Origin: Adiantum capillus-veneris
Lineage: Eukaryota; Streptophyta; Polypodiopsida; Polypodiales; Pteridaceae
Length of the DNA stretch: 64,000 nt
Assembly: GCA_014529385.2 (NCBI GenBank)
Contig: CM043961.1
Coordinates: 11,204,478 to 11,268,477 of the forward strand
Direction: 5' to 3'
Shown here: positions 23,159-34,803 of the stretch, piece by piece
Layout: every line of letters begins with the position of its first letter
Numbering within the stretch: position 1 is the first letter of the stretch
Notes under the pieces: generated by a model
The model's input: the letters and a program-made list of their open reading frames with translations, nothing else
Told to the model about the DNA's origin: nothing
The model's database searches: none
Made by a program: the position numbers and the translations under genes

Positions 23159-24891
23159 TCTATTCTAAATGGAACCCAGAACTCAGCTTAGGTGGAATCT
23201 GGTGCAGTGGGTATGCACAAGAGGGGAGTCACTCCACTCCCTTGTCAACAGATTGCCCCGATTTTTTGATATTAAAGTCACTGTTGTCTCTTTTGAGTTT
23301 CAGGGATACTGTGAGTGTAAGGTGCAGTGGAATGAATGTTGTATTTTCTCAAGATTAGTGATCTATATTTGCTCAAGGTTCCTTTTAGTTCTTAGGGAAG
23401 GAGAGAGCCTTCCGTCTTTATGGAGAGTGCTATGATCACGAACAAAGTGAGTGGATATTGTGCATGCAAGTGACTGAGACTGAGAGAAGGAGAGAAGAGA
23501 GATACGACACCCGAGAGTTTGTAAAACCCTCCTCCGAAGGCCCCACTCTCATCCGCGAGAGTGGTCTACTTTTGATTGCACAAAGTGGTACAATGCATAT
23601 GCAATGGATTGATGCAACTTGGACTATGCCGATGACGACGATGGTGATGACGACGACGACTTTGGGGCTGAAATCTGAGATCTTCTAACTGCTGAATTTC
23701 GGGACTGTTTCGGTGGCTGAAAATGACTGTTTTGGCTGCGTTTTCTTGGGCTGAAAATAGTGGTTCTTCTGCAATGCTTCAAGGGCTGCTCTACTACTGT
23801 GTCTAATGATGAAAACGCTATGTATCTGCTGCAGATGAGGGCTGAAAACAAAAATGCTGATGTATGGCTCAGCTAGCAAAAACGTTAGTGCTGATCTGGG
23901 ACAGAAATCCAAAAACGCTGATGGGCTGATTTGGGAAAACGCTAGGGCTGCCTGGTGATGGGGGCGATCATGCTGGGGACCTGCTGTTGCCGGCGGTAAT
24001 TGCAAGAGAAAGTGCTGGCTGATGCATATGTCCAAAAACGCTAGGGGTTCTGAGGGTATGGCGAGGTTAGAAGCTCCAAAACGCCAAGTGCCGGAGGTAC
24101 TGCTGAGAAGTTGTCTGTTGAGCGGGAAGCTCCTGCTGTCTCTTCTGCCAGAAAGTGCTAACTTGGGTTTGCTTATATATTAACTTAGCAAAATTGCCCT
24201 ACCTACTTTTGTTGGAAAGTCACTTAAAAATAATAAGTGAAAATAACCAAAAATAGAGAAAATAGGCTAAATGCACTGGAACATTCCCCTGACTGAATCT
24301 GATGGATTCTGAAGGAAATACTGATGATCATGCTGTGTGCAACCGGAGGATATGCATCTATGCTAAGTGACTGGGCATGCACGGTCTACGAATAGACTCA
24401 CAAAAGTGCCAGATCACTGCTAAATCTAGACTGACTGAACCCTGCTGTGGTGTAGCTTGTCCACGGACACATAGGGTTGGGATGTGTCACGTGACAGTGA
24501 GCTGACACTATTGTGTTGTATGACTTTAAGAACTGGAATTCCTGATACTGACTTGTTTAAGTGCAGGAACTGATAGACGAAATGATTGCAGCATTTCGGT
24601 CTGAAAGATCTTGACAGACGTGATTGCAATAAGGATTAATCAATCGGGCATCTATGAGGTCCCGAGTGGATCTAGATGCGATTGCTAAATACGTTGCCGA
24701 TAAATCATGGTCTGCGATCCGAATGAATTTTGAATGCGATTTGTCATGTGATGTCCTGTGATGTCGTGTGATGTGACTGTCAATTGCTAGATGTGTGTTC
24801 CTAGTGTGTCGGTACTAACAGTCAGTGTCTGCTAAGACAGTTTATGGCTTCTGTCTGTTTTGCAGGCGCAATCGAGGGCGATTACAATGCT
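23159..24891 (+). other. Long 3' untranslated region of the inserted gypsy block
   Basis: About 1.7 kb between the end of pol and the polypurine tract. The first 250 bp align with 54,430-54,560 (for example GTGCGG/GTGCAG..CACAAGA and CACTCC.CT.CTTTGTCA). Short frames on the minus strand at 23,624-24,035 do not look like a gene. GATGTC-rich simple sequence occurs at about 24,745-24,775. Confidence 0.55.
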
Positions 24892-24894
24892 CTC

Positions 24895-24906
24895 AAGAGG
24901 GGGGTA
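24895..24906 (+). promoter_or_regulatory. Polypurine tract
   Basis: AAGAGGGGGGTA directly precedes the TGTCAC start of the LTR at 24,907, which identifies the LTR as a 3' LTR of a plus-strand element. Confidence 0.8.
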
Positions 24907-25534
24907 TGTCACAAACCTGTGACGTGGCAGCCAATACACAAACACACACCCTCTCTTTGGCATAGAACAGCCCCGGAAAATGTGGACGGGCGGAAAATGC
25001 TGACATGGCACTGCCGTACAACCACCCCGGAAATTGTGGCAGCCTGTACGGACAGCCACGTGGCAGCAGCTGTACGGATTTTTCTACGCCAAAAAGGACC
25101 TGCTTTTTCTACGCAAAAAGGGGCTGATTTTTCTATGCTATGGCTGAAGAAAATTCCTATGCAAAAACTTGCTTTCTTTTGAGTTGCTTTATCAAGCAAG
25201 ATGAATGGATTATTTTTGAACGCTTTTGGGGCAGCTTTTGGGGCTCTGCTTTTAGCATCCCTTGTAAACCTTTATAAGAGTGGTTTGGGCTCCCACTCTG
25301 TAGAGCATCTGGACGCAGGGTCTGAGAGTGAGACCCAACCACTCCCGTGTACTTTGTGCAACAAATTAATACAAAAAGAAATACCGAAAGGGGCGCCAGT
25401 CTTTGGGGCCAATATCTCTAGGCACGGAACTCTGCTGGGCCGTGTCAAATCAATTGTGAACTGTGAACTGTTTTGAAGTGAATTCCTGTCGTGTTGCGGT
25501 AGAATCTTGACTTGGGGTGTCCAAGTCTGTTACA
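24907..25534 (+). mobile_element. Gypsy 3' LTR (628 bp)
   Basis: It starts TGTCACAAACCTGTGACG and ends CCAAGTCTGTTACA. It holds GACGTGGC and CACGTGGC boxes, the CTGTACGGATTT word and the shared motif at 25,374-25,410 about 125 bp before its end. It aligns along its length with the inverted LTR at 45,702-46,270, which has a deletion of roughly 60 bp. No 5-bp target duplication fits (GGGTA/TCTGC), as expected for a 3' LTR without its partner. Confidence 0.88.
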
Positions 25535-25971
25535 TCTGCCTACCTATAGTGAGAGATCTATCTCTCCTTACAATTCTCTATTGATTTTGAGTAAGGAACC
25601 ATCAATAATGCAAAGTTTCCTATCACAAACGCAAGGTTAACGCGAAAGATTGCAATTATGTGATTGCTTAATTTTGCCTACTCTCTCAACTATGCTGCAT
25701 TTGAGCCCTAGCTCTCCAACCAACGTGAAAATAGCAAATAGCAATTGGCCTTGTGAGCATGTGTAGAAACTTCATTCTGCTTCTTTGTGCTGAGAGTGAA
25801 ATACATGGCGCGTTTAGGATAACTACCTTCAAATTCGGAGAAATAGTTTTGGTTGACCTTCACAGGAGTAACATGCTTATTACTTGTGGAATGGTGCACT
25901 TCTTCAGCATAGTTGAGCCATCGACTGCAACAAAGCGTAGATCTTTTGTTGCTACTTCCAAGCAGTTCACA
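25535..25971. other. 437 bp flanking the gypsy LTR, possibly old GRDP intron
   Basis: No retroelement feature is seen. Frames of 74 codons plus and 94 codons minus show no family. Because the next 86 bp are GRDP intron sequence, this stretch may be intron sequence that the gene locus itself has lost. Confidence 0.4.
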
Positions 25972-26057
25972 ATTTGAACTTTTTATATGCATTCATCATT
26001 GCTATTTTCAAATTGAACCTTTGAGTTGGTTCTTGTCATAACTATGCCAACTTTTCT
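25972..26057 (+). repeat. 86-bp duplicate of GRDP intron 1, inverted relative to the gene
   Basis: The segment from ATTTGAACTTTTTAT to GCCAACTTTTCT is repeated at 45,419-45,504 on the other strand with only a few changes and the same length. In the gene it ends 13 bp before exon 2. Confidence 0.9.
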
Positions 26058-26125
26058 TGTCATACACAACTATGCCACACAGAGAGGTTGTGCACACGGC
26101 AAGGGCACACGGCAAGGATGAAGAA

Positions 26126-26657
26126 GTGCTAGGTAGAGGGAGGGTGATCGCTAAGGAAAATTTCTAGAGAGAGAGGGAGAGAGATGGTGGTCAGAAACGC
26201 TAGAGAGAGGGTGTGGCAGCACATAGGGAAAACGCTAGCATGGAGAAAACCCTAGAGAGAGTGAGTGTTCCCAAACGATGAAGCTCTACACTAATAACAC
26301 ATGCCAAAAGTACAAAGCGGTGGGTTACATATATAGGAAAATCTAAAATTTGTCCTACCTACTGCAAAACCACATGATCCTAATAAATGGCTAATAAATG
26401 CTAATAAATATGTTAACTCATTGAAACTGACCTGACACATATTTAGTAGCAGAACTGCACAACACTCAAGAAACCCTAGGAATGGGGGTCCCGCCTCATG
26501 CCAGCCTACCAAGTGAGCAACACCGTGAAGTGCATCGCCGTGAACAGGTACATCTACCTCAAGTACGGCCGGGCACAACCACAAAACAGTCCCCACTCCC
26601 GAATCTGTTCTTGGGAAATACTAGAGCTACCACCGGATAGGAAACTGAACTCTAACA
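26126..26657 (-). mobile_element. Copia 5' LTR, outer part (promoter side)
   Basis: On the minus strand it begins TGTTAGAGTTCAG, the usual opening of copia LTRs, and includes a TATA-like CCTATATATGTAACCC near 26,320-26,340. It runs into the 26,078-26,125 repeat where the inserted block begins. Together with 21,966-22,169 it gives an LTR of about 736 bp. Confidence 0.7.
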
Positions 26658-27960
26658 AGAAGGTCTTAGAAGACTCACATGAAACGCATTATGAATCTTC
26701 CAATTGTCTGGCAAATTCAGCCTATACGCAACATCGTTGATCTTGTCAATTACTTGCCATAGTAGCGCATACTGAGCTTTGGAAACAACCTTTCCTTGCC
26801 CTTCATCTTCTTTAGTTTTGCCTTTTCAATCGCAATAGAACCCAACCACCAAGTGAAAACAAAAGTTCACGTCAATGACGATTGGTAGCCCTTTTCTACT
26901 TTGCCCGAGTCTTCCCTAGGGCAAACTTAATTTTCTTCTACATTTCATCTATATTTTCTACATATCAATCTGCTTCAAAATCTTATCTTTTGGATGCAAA
27001 ATGGGAGGAACCTTTTTGCCATCCTCAACAATTTCAAAGGGTGCCTTGTCTGTTGACGAATGCATCGTATTGTTGTATGCATACTCAAGCAAGGGCAAAT
27101 ACTATTTCCACTTGCCCTTATTGTCTAACACATAGCATGTAAGCAGGTCTAGAACAATAGAATTGGCCACTTCTGACTGTCCATCAGTTTGTGGATGAAA
27201 ACTTAAGCATTGTGCCCATGTTTTCAAACAAGCCTCTCCAAAACAAACTTGTCATGCAAGGATCATAATTACTGACAATTGATTGTGGCATACCAAGGTA
27301 CTTAAACACATTGTACATGAACAATCCTACCATTTAATTAGTTAAATGGGCCTGTTTGCTGAACCTGCAAATAATTGTCCACATACCACCCTTCCTTGTC
27401 TGTGTACTCAGAAGATCAAAGATAAAATCCATAGCAATACTGTCCTATTGCTTATCTGGAATAGGCAATGGTTGCAACGACCCTGGTGCTTTTTTCCTAT
27501 CAAACTTGACCTTTTGGCAAATTACTCATGCTCGCACAAAGGCATCCACATTTCTCCTCAAAGTAGACCAGTAAAAGAATGTCTCAATCGCTTTCACTGT
27601 TGCATCTATTCCACGATATCTTGCATATGGTAGGACATGCCTTTCTACCATAACCTTATGTCGCAATGGCCTCATGACACATAGTCTGCCATGCATCATC
27701 ATAGAACCATCTTTGAGAAGATAATGTTTATGGTGCTGTCCATCTAACAGTTGTTCAAAGATCCTTGCAAAATCTTCATCATTAGCAAAGGCAGCTTACC
27801 AAGGAGCGTATGAATAGGATTGCTCATTGTAGAACCACACTCTTCCAATTGCTACTTGATTCATGAAATCTCTCCAATCTTCTCAAGGATGTTGTTCTTC
27901 TTTGAAATACTTAGCTTATCCAATTGCTTGTCAAGCTATGTAAGCTTGGTGGTAGAAATA
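26658..27960 (-). pseudogene. Chromovirus integrase fragment (second minus-strand copy)
   Basis: From 26,661 the sequence parallels the integrase and linker DNA of the complete chromovirus at 29,879-31,080 on the same strand: GTCTTAGAAGACTCACATG, GCATACTCAAGCAAGGGCAA and CTTGACCTTTTGGCAAA, among others. Stops and indels are frequent. Homology fades after about 27,800, and the last 150 bp are unassigned. It abuts the copia LTR at 26,657. Confidence 0.8.
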
Positions 27961-28587
27961 GATCCATAAAAAGCATATTGATCCTGCCAAAAGCTAATGT
28001 GCAGTCATGGAAAGGGAGAGAAACAGAGAGGAGATAGATGGAGACATACCATAAATCATGAGTGTGATGGCCTCCACATCCCCTCTCTAGGTTGAGAGGA
28101 TCGGTTGTGGCATTTCGACGAAAGGCCACACCCCAACACTGCTCAAGGGAAACCACATAAAAACAGACCAATTTCTATAGTTATGTGGTGTCAACTTTTG
28201 AGCATCGGAGAGAATTGGAAGATTAAGGGATTGAGATATTGGGTCCCTTGCTGCTGTTTTGGAAGGCTCTTCTCGATGTTGGACCCATGACTGACCATTA
28301 CTACTCTCTTGTTTGGATAAGGTTCTTGGTCCTTTGAGCTATTTATCATACACACAATCAACTTCAGGAGGCTTTTTCGCCATGACGACAGTCTTCAGCT
28401 TTAGTCAACTCCTTCAGTTTCTTCATGATTGTTTCCATTTGGACTTCAACAGTTTGAGGTCTTCTATGACTGTTTCTAGGTTTATTGCATGGTTTCACCC
28501 GTTTGGGTAGTGGTTGTACATTATTGAAATTGATGCAAATGTAAGGTCACTGAAAAAAAACTGCATGTGTGTGTGCGCGGCGCGTGC
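27961..28587. other. About 630 bp, possible retroelement gag scrap
   Basis: On the minus strand a short stretch reads LPILSDAQKLTPHNYRNW, which resembles a copia-type gag start, and METIMKKLKELTKAEDC before it is helical. Stops are frequent. The assignment is weak and no other features are seen. Confidence 0.3.
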
Positions 28588-29365
28588 TGAAACCGGCCCG
28601 CAAGGCGGTAGGCGTTGGCTTTCAAGTTTCACCTGAAATTCTTTACTTTAAACACACACACACACAGAGCACTTTACAAAGGTAACCTGTAAGACAAAAG
28701 CTGAAATGAGGCCTCTCCCAGCTTAAAAATCAGCACCCATTTTTCCGCAAGGGGAAAGTTCATGAAAAATCAACACTTGGCACATTTACAAGCATTTGCC
28801 CGTTTCGGGTTCGCCGCTTAAAAATATCCTGACCGGTTGCCCAGTTGACTTCGTGGCAGAGTTATAAAATGTTCCCCTAGTCATACCGGAGGTAATGACG
28901 CGAACACATTTCACGGCCCAAAATAGCAGTTCCCTAAATTTTAGGAGATGCTTCCGTTGGGCTCCCACTGGTCTTCTGACCATCTATCCTCATTGGGACC
29001 GCATCCAAAAGTGCAATGTGGCCCAGCTGTCGCATACTTTTTGTTGGTAGTCCCACCTTGACTTTACGCCTTAATTGAGTTCACTTCCTAGTATCCACCA
29101 ACTTGCTAAGTGCGACGGGGGGACCTATATGATCTTGCTCTGAGCCTAGATATCCTTTTACCATACGAATTCCAGTGTCGACCATTACCCATCTGCAGGT
29201 GAAACTACCGTTCACATTGGCCATACAATGTCCGACCGTTTGCTACTTCAAAAAGAGGGTCTCAAACAAAATAAAACAAAACCCCATTGGAAAGAAACCA
29301 ACAACCAAGGTTAGCAGTTGCCACATCTTTGTGACATAGTTAACAGTTGCCACGTCCCCGTGACA
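28588..29365 (-). mobile_element. Chromovirus 3' LTR (778 bp, lacks about 708 bp of the 5' LTR)
   Basis: On the minus strand it starts TGTCACGGGGACGTGG at 29,365 and ends GGCCGGTTTCA at 28,588. Compared with the 5' LTR it lacks the central segment 34,912-35,639, which includes the shared motif. At the junction it reads TGTAAGACA, which equals the first five and last four bases of the missing segment. Confidence 0.88.
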
Positions 29366-29379
29366 TACCCCCCCCTTGA
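29366..29379 (-). promoter_or_regulatory. Polypurine tract (chromovirus)
   Basis: On the minus strand TCAAGGGGGGGGTA directly precedes the TGTCAC start of the 3' LTR. Confidence 0.9.
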
Positions 29380-29536
29380 AATCGCAAACGTCCTCGATTG
29401 CATACCATAAATACACGCCACTGATGATCTTGTGCTATTAACACTCTTTTATCATCGCATGTATCCGCAAGAAAGGTCATAACATATAGATACAAATGAC
29501 TTAATGAGGCCTTCATACTTTTGTCATTTCCATCTA

Positions 29537-31063
29537 TTACACTGAATTCATATGTACATTTGATGTACTAGCTCTATCATTACCCCTCCTTTGCAGACGT
29601 TCAGTTGGGGCATAAGTAGGCTGTAACCCAAAGGCTTCAAGGTAAAGCTGCAATACATTTGGTGACTCTGACAATTCATGCTCTTCCATCCACTTTGCAT
29701 CCATAGGTGGATAGTTCTTGAACTTCACCAAATAGCGTCTTGCAACTTGTCCTTTAACTTTTCTGTCCTTATGTGCCAAAACTTGCTCAGGTACCAGGAT
29801 CTCATCAAGTTCCTCAACTTCTGGCTGATCCTCATCTCGCATATCATCTGGCATATCTTCTGGCACATCACCCACGAAGGGTCTTAGAAGACTCACGTGA
29901 AACGCATTATGAATCTTCCGCGCATCAGGCAATTTCAGCCTGTAAGCCACATCGCTGATCTTGTCAAGCACTTGAAAAGGCCCATAGTAACGCATGCTGA
30001 CCTTAGGAAATAGCCGTTCCTTGCCCTTCATCTTCTTTAACCTTGCCTTTTCGAACCTTAACAGAACCCAATCACCAGGTGATAACAGCAATTCACGACA
30101 GTGACGATCAGCAGCCTTTTTCTGCTTTGTCTGAGTCTTCTCCAAGGCAACTTTAATCTTCTTATACATCTCATCCATGTTCTCAACATATCGATCTGCC
30201 TCAAAGATCTTGTCCTTTGTATGCAAAATGGGAGGAACCTTTTTGCCGCCTTCAACAATCTCAAAAGGTGCTTTGCCAGTAGACGAATGCACCGTATTAT
30301 TGTACGCATACTCAAGCATAGGCAAATACTGTTCCCACTTGCCCTTATTATCTGACACATGGCATTTCAGCAGATCTAAGACAGTAGAATTAGCCTCTTC
30401 TGACTGTCCATCAGTTTGTGAATGAAACGAAGACGAGAACCTGAGCATAGTGCCCATGTTCTCAAACAATCCTCTCCAGAACAAACTGGTCATGCGAGGA
30501 TCACGATCACTGATAATCGATTGTGGCATACCATGGTACTTAAACACATTGTACATGAACAAGCGTGCCATCTGATCAAATTTTATCTTCTTCCTGACAG
30601 GGATAAAATGGGCTTGCTTGCTAAACCTGCAGATAATGGTCCATATACCATCACTCCATGTTGACGTACTTGGAAGATCAAAGATAAAGTCCATAGCAAT
30701 GCTTTCCCATGGCCTATCCGGAATCGGCAGTGGTTGTAACAACCCTAGTGCCTTTTGCCGATCAAACTTGACCTTTTGGCAAACTATGCATGCTCGCACA
30801 AAGGCATCCACATCTCTCCTCAAGGTAGGCCAATAGAAGAATGTCTCTACCGCTTTAACTGTTGCATCAATGCCACGATGCCCTGCATACGGTGGGACAT
30901 GACTCTCTTCCATGACCTTATGTCGCAATGGCCTAGTGACACAAAGTCTGCCATGCATCATCATAAAACCATCTCTGAAGAGATAGTGCTCGTGATGTTG
31001 CCCCTCTTGTAACTGTTCAAATATCCTTGCAAAATCTTCATCAGCAGTATATTGTTCCTTCAT
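29537..31063 (-). pseudogene. Integrase with chromodomain (chromovirus)
   Basis: This 508-codon frame is the largest intact part of pol. Residues about 45-95 form the zinc-binding part (HVPPYAGHRGIDATVKAVE, CIVCQKVK). The catalytic residues are the D in ESIAMDFIFDLP, the D in SIISDRDPRMTS and the E in HSQTDGQSEEANSTVLDLL. The C-terminal part holds RYYGPFQVLDKISDVAYRLK and HNAFHVSLLRPFVGDV, and the end PEQVLAHKDRKVKGQVARRY with YLVKFKNYPP is a chromodomain, which in this group targets integration to chromatin marks. The domain itself looks undamaged, but its link to the upstream RNase H needs a frame change near 31,050. Confidence 0.93.
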
Positions 31064-31805
31064 AAGGAATTAACACGGCTGAAATTTGTGGCTTTCTTGA
31101 TAACGCATCAGCCACAACATTCTTCTTGCCTTCCACATGCATAATTTGGAAGTGGAACATGGAAAGAATGTTTGCCCATCGCATATGCTTTTCGGATAAC
31201 TTTGACTGTGTCAAGAAGTATCGCAGGGTCTGATGATCTATTTGGACAACAAAATTAGCACCTAAGAGGTAGTGCTTCCAGCTAGAAAGCGCATGAATCA
31301 CGGCCAAGAGCTCTTTCTCATAGACTTGCATAGTCCTCTCTGGCCCTTGCAAAATTCGGCTTTCATAAGCTACTACCCGTCCATCTTGCATTAGCACTGC
31401 TCCGATGCTACTGCCACACGCGTCACACTGGACAACAAATGACTTCCTGAGATCTGGCAAAACAATAACTGGATCTAAAGTCAACTTTTCCTTTAAGAGA
31501 CTAAAAGCTGAAATCTCTTTTTGGGTCCATCTGAAAGTGACCTCTTTCTTTTGCAATGCGTGAAGAGGCGATGCTATCTCTGCAAAATTTCTGATAAACC
31601 TTCTATAGTAGGAACACAATCCCAAGAAGCTTTTGACATCGTGCACAGTCTTCAAGTCTGGCCATGTCTTGATAGCTTCGACCTTTGTGGGATCCATTCT
31701 AACACCATCCTTTGAGACTATGTGGCCAAGAAAGTGGATCTCTTCGAGGAAGAATTCACTTTTCTTAGGATTGACAAGTAAGACTGCGCAGCTCTTCGAA
31801 CACAA
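31041..31805 (-). pseudogene. RT C-terminus and RNase H (chromovirus)
   Basis: The 254-codon frame carries the RT thumb/connection region ([35 protein letters not shown]) and RNase H (VVQCDACGSSIGAVLMQDG, YEKELLAVIHALSSW, NVVADALSRK). It is one base out of frame with the protease-RT part upstream and with the integrase downstream, so two indels separate the three pol frames. Confidence 0.92.
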
Positions 31806-33370
31806 TGGTCAAGTGACGCCTATGCTCCTCTTCATTCTTCGAATACACTATCATGTCATCGAAGAACGTCCCAACAAACTGTTGATGCGAGCGGAAAATC
31901 CGGTCCATCATTCTGTTGAACGTGGCAGGGACATTTGTTAGCCCAAACGGCATCACTAGAAACTCATAAAGACCAAATGTCGTTCTAAACACAGTCTTGT
32001 GTACATCCTCTGGCCTTATACGAATCTGACGGTACCCACTCTTAAGGTCTATCCTGCTGAAAATTGTAGCACCCTCTAAACGATCTAGAATATCATCAAT
32101 TCTAGGAATAGGGAACCTATTCTTGATGGTATTCTTATTCAACGCACGGTAATCAATACACATGCGCCATGAGCCATCCTTCTTCTGCACTAGGAGCACT
32201 GGGGAGCAAAAGGGTGAAGAACTAGGCTGAATCAGCCCCTTCTCTAATAACTCCTCAACCTGGCCCATAATCTCTTTCTGCTGCGCCGCACTAACCCTGA
32301 AGGGAGGTCTATTTGGTGGGCTACACCCTGGCACCAAATCTATCCGATGGTCCTCAGGTCTCTCTGGCGGCAATTGCGATGGTAATGAATCAGAAAAACA
32401 GTCACTAAACTTTTGCAAAAATGCTGACCTTTCTTTATCTAACACAGATAAATTTGACTGATCACTATCTGAGACATCACATGCAAAAATCAAGTACACA
32501 GAAAGATGATTCTTTATTACAGAAGTGATAGCAGAAGCAGATACAATAGGGACTGACTCTCCTTTAAGCTTTACATCCAAGATGTGAGTTTTGCCCCTAT
32601 GCTGTACAGTGACCTTTTTGTTGTAGGCATCCAAGACTCCATGCACTCGGAACATCCACGGGATCCCCAACAAGGCGTCACAACCTTCCAACGGCATGAT
32701 GTAAAACTCTTCAGTGTCCACATACGACTGAATATGCAGACGCAGTTTTCCAATGATGGGAGTAACACACTTTGAGTGGCCAGGACATGCCAACCCTGCC
32801 TCTGCTGTGTACCCCATCTCTTCAGCTCTGATGCCCAGCTTCATAGCTAACTCTGGTGAGATAAAGTTGGCTTTGGCACTTGGATCAAAGAAGATGAGTG
32901 CCGTCTGATCCCTAACTTTACCCCATGCCCTGCATAACTCACTGGCATCTGTGCTGGGCCTGTCACCCACCATGTCTGGCACTAAACCTGCCGTGGGTTT
33001 TGGCTTCTTGCCTTTCTGGTCTTCTTTATCCTCTGAGTCAGCTGGCCTTTTCCTTTGTGGACAATTGATAGAAAAGTGACCAGGCTGCTCGCATATAAAG
33101 CATTTGTTCTCAGCCATTAGGACCTTCTTTTCCTCGAGCGACTTGCGCACAAAAGGCTTCATTTTCTGTTTCTTTGCCTGCGCTCCAGAAGTCCCGGCTG
33201 AATCCTTGTCTTTGGTGGAATTTTCTGACCCCTGTGACGCATCAGGAACCGTTTTCACAAAGGGCTTCTTCGCTGAATTTTTCTTTTGCTGCCCTCCTTG
33301 GTCACTGCTCGGAAATCCACTGTCCTCTCCTTTCAACAAGGCAAAGACCAGTGTTCGCAACTTCCATGAG
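31765..33370 (-). pseudogene. Zinc knuckle, protease and RT (chromovirus)
   Basis: The frame contains the nucleocapsid knuckle [14 protein letters not shown] (C-x2-C-x4-H-x4-C), a protease segment and the RT fingers/palm: [35 protein letters not shown] and [10 protein letters not shown]. The protease site reads [12 protein letters not shown] where the family has D-S/T-G-A, so it is unusual at the two residues after the aspartate. The true joining point to gag is near 33,350, where a one-base shift moves from the gag frame to this one. Confidence 0.9.
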
Positions 33371-34723
33371 CTGAGTAAGGGTAGCCACTCTGTTCTTTGT
33401 ACAGTAATCGTGAAGCCCTTTAGGCAACCCACAACAGTACTTCTCTATCTGCTCTGTCAATGGCACAAATCTGTAGGAGGTTACTGAGAGTAACGCTTTA
33501 CAAAACCTCCTATTGTACTCCAGCAAGCTCTTGCACGAAGCTGAAGTAAGCTGGTGCCAATCTGTCATGACGTCAGCTTCAAATTCATTTGATAGCCAAG
33601 CAGATGCAAACATTTGCTTGAAGTAAACCAAAGTGGCGGGTGCCTGCCCTTGCATTAACAACGTCGTCCACCATGTAAGCGCATTGTCCTTTAAGAAAGT
33701 CCTGACTTTCGAGGCCTCTGTAAAATTCCCTCCCGCATAAGCTGTATCAAACTGCTGGAGGAAGGTGAGGGCCTTTGTCTTATCCTCGAAACCACTGAAG
33801 GTACTGAACTTTACTGCTGCACCACCTTCTTTGTAAGCCTTCGGCTTCTCTAGTGTCTCCAAGTTGTCATACGGAATGGTCTGCAACATGGACACTGTAG
33901 TAGGCATGATCGGCACGTGTTGGCCATTCACATTTTGCGTCAGAGGTGCGATATCTGGCTGCTGTCCAGAAAAACCAGCCATGCCAAAATGACCCTGTGG
34001 CACCCCAAACTGGCCCTAGTTGCAGTGGAAACCTTGTTGCATGCCGATACTACCATACATGGGGTTTGGCATGATGCCTTGCATACCCCCGAACACTGTT
34101 CTTGGCATGTACGGCTGACTTCCAGGCGCATAACCAGCCATACTTTGGAACATTGATCCACCCCCGAAATACCCAGGATGTACCGTGGGCGGTGGAAAAA
34201 CTGAGTGCATATCCTGGTATCCAGCTCCCTGTCCATTCAAGACAGCATGCTAGCTCTGAAAGGTGGCGGGCTGAACTGGCATAACTTGTGGAATAGGCGT
34301 TCTAGCCACCTGATCAAGAACGGGAGGAACCTGCTTTGGAGCCCCCGACTCCGCAACATGCGAGTGTTCCCTTTCCTCCTGCGCCACATGAAGTACTTGG
34401 GCTTGAGCATCAACAAGCTCCATACACGGCGTAGGTTGCCTATTTTGCTGTTGCACTGGTGGCGCTTGCAAGAACTCCATAAACCTCAGATTCTGCACCA
34501 GCTGCGAAAAGACATTCACCGCGGCAACTAGCTGAGTCTTGAACGCATCATCCTCAAGTTGCCCAATCATAAAGCCCTGTACTACTGGAGGGACATTCAC
34601 GTTGACAGGAGGTACAGACTGACGTGGCCGTGAGCCCTCGCCAATCTCAAAAACCATAGGAATCTCCTGCCTGTCCTTTGAAGAGGAATCCTCTTCCATA
34701 ATTCCCTTCCCCTTGTCGGCCAT
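33302..34723 (-). pseudogene. Gag (chromovirus), two in-frame stops
   Basis: The start MADKGKGIMEEDSSSKDRQE at 34,723 lies about 80 bp after the primer site. All three open pieces (34,250-34,723, 34,016-34,240, 33,302-34,003) are in one frame, separated by stop codons near 34,250 and 34,016. The second stop fits CAG to TAG. The proline/glutamine-rich N-terminal half is followed by the capsid core (VKFSTFSGFEDKTKALTFLQ, MTDWHQLTSASCKSLLEYNR). The frame is lost just before the knuckle. Confidence 0.88.
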
Positions 34724-34803
34724 AGTGTAATCCCCGCGTTCCTACACTCTGTGTCTTTACCCTAAACAATCCAGGCTCACTCTTTAAGGAAAAAGTGATT
34801 GAT

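Larger units (their letters stand above)
22170..26077 (+). mobile_element. 3.9-kb inserted block: gypsy 3' half, 3' LTR and host-intron scrap
   Basis: The block interrupts the copia 5' LTR and is bordered by a 35-48 bp duplication of that LTR (22,135-22,169 and 26,078-26,125). It contains the second half of a chromovirus integrase with chromodomain, a long 3' untranslated region, a polypurine tract, a 628-bp 3' LTR, 437 bp of unassigned sequence and 86 bp that match the GRDP intron 1. It begins in the middle of the integrase and has no 5' LTR, so it is not a simple retrotransposon insertion. Confidence 0.75.
19333..26657 (-). mobile_element. Ty1/copia element, 3'-truncated, 5' LTR split by an insertion
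   Basis: On the minus strand the element has a 5' LTR starting TGTTAGAGTT at 26,657 and ending TTTGACA at 21,966, with a 3.9-kb foreign block inside. An initiator-Met primer site follows, then gag, zinc knuckle, GAG-pre-integrase, the first integrase motif and a piece before the RT. RT, RNase H and the 3' LTR are absent beyond 19,333. It lies against a gypsy integrase fragment at 26,658, suggesting insertion into that older element. Confidence 0.8.

Noticed and set aside
25753..25992. A further GRDP exon in the 25-26 kb region
   Set aside because: The frames on both strands do not resemble DUF1399 proteins and no splice sites fit, although the neighbouring 86 bp are GRDP intron sequence.
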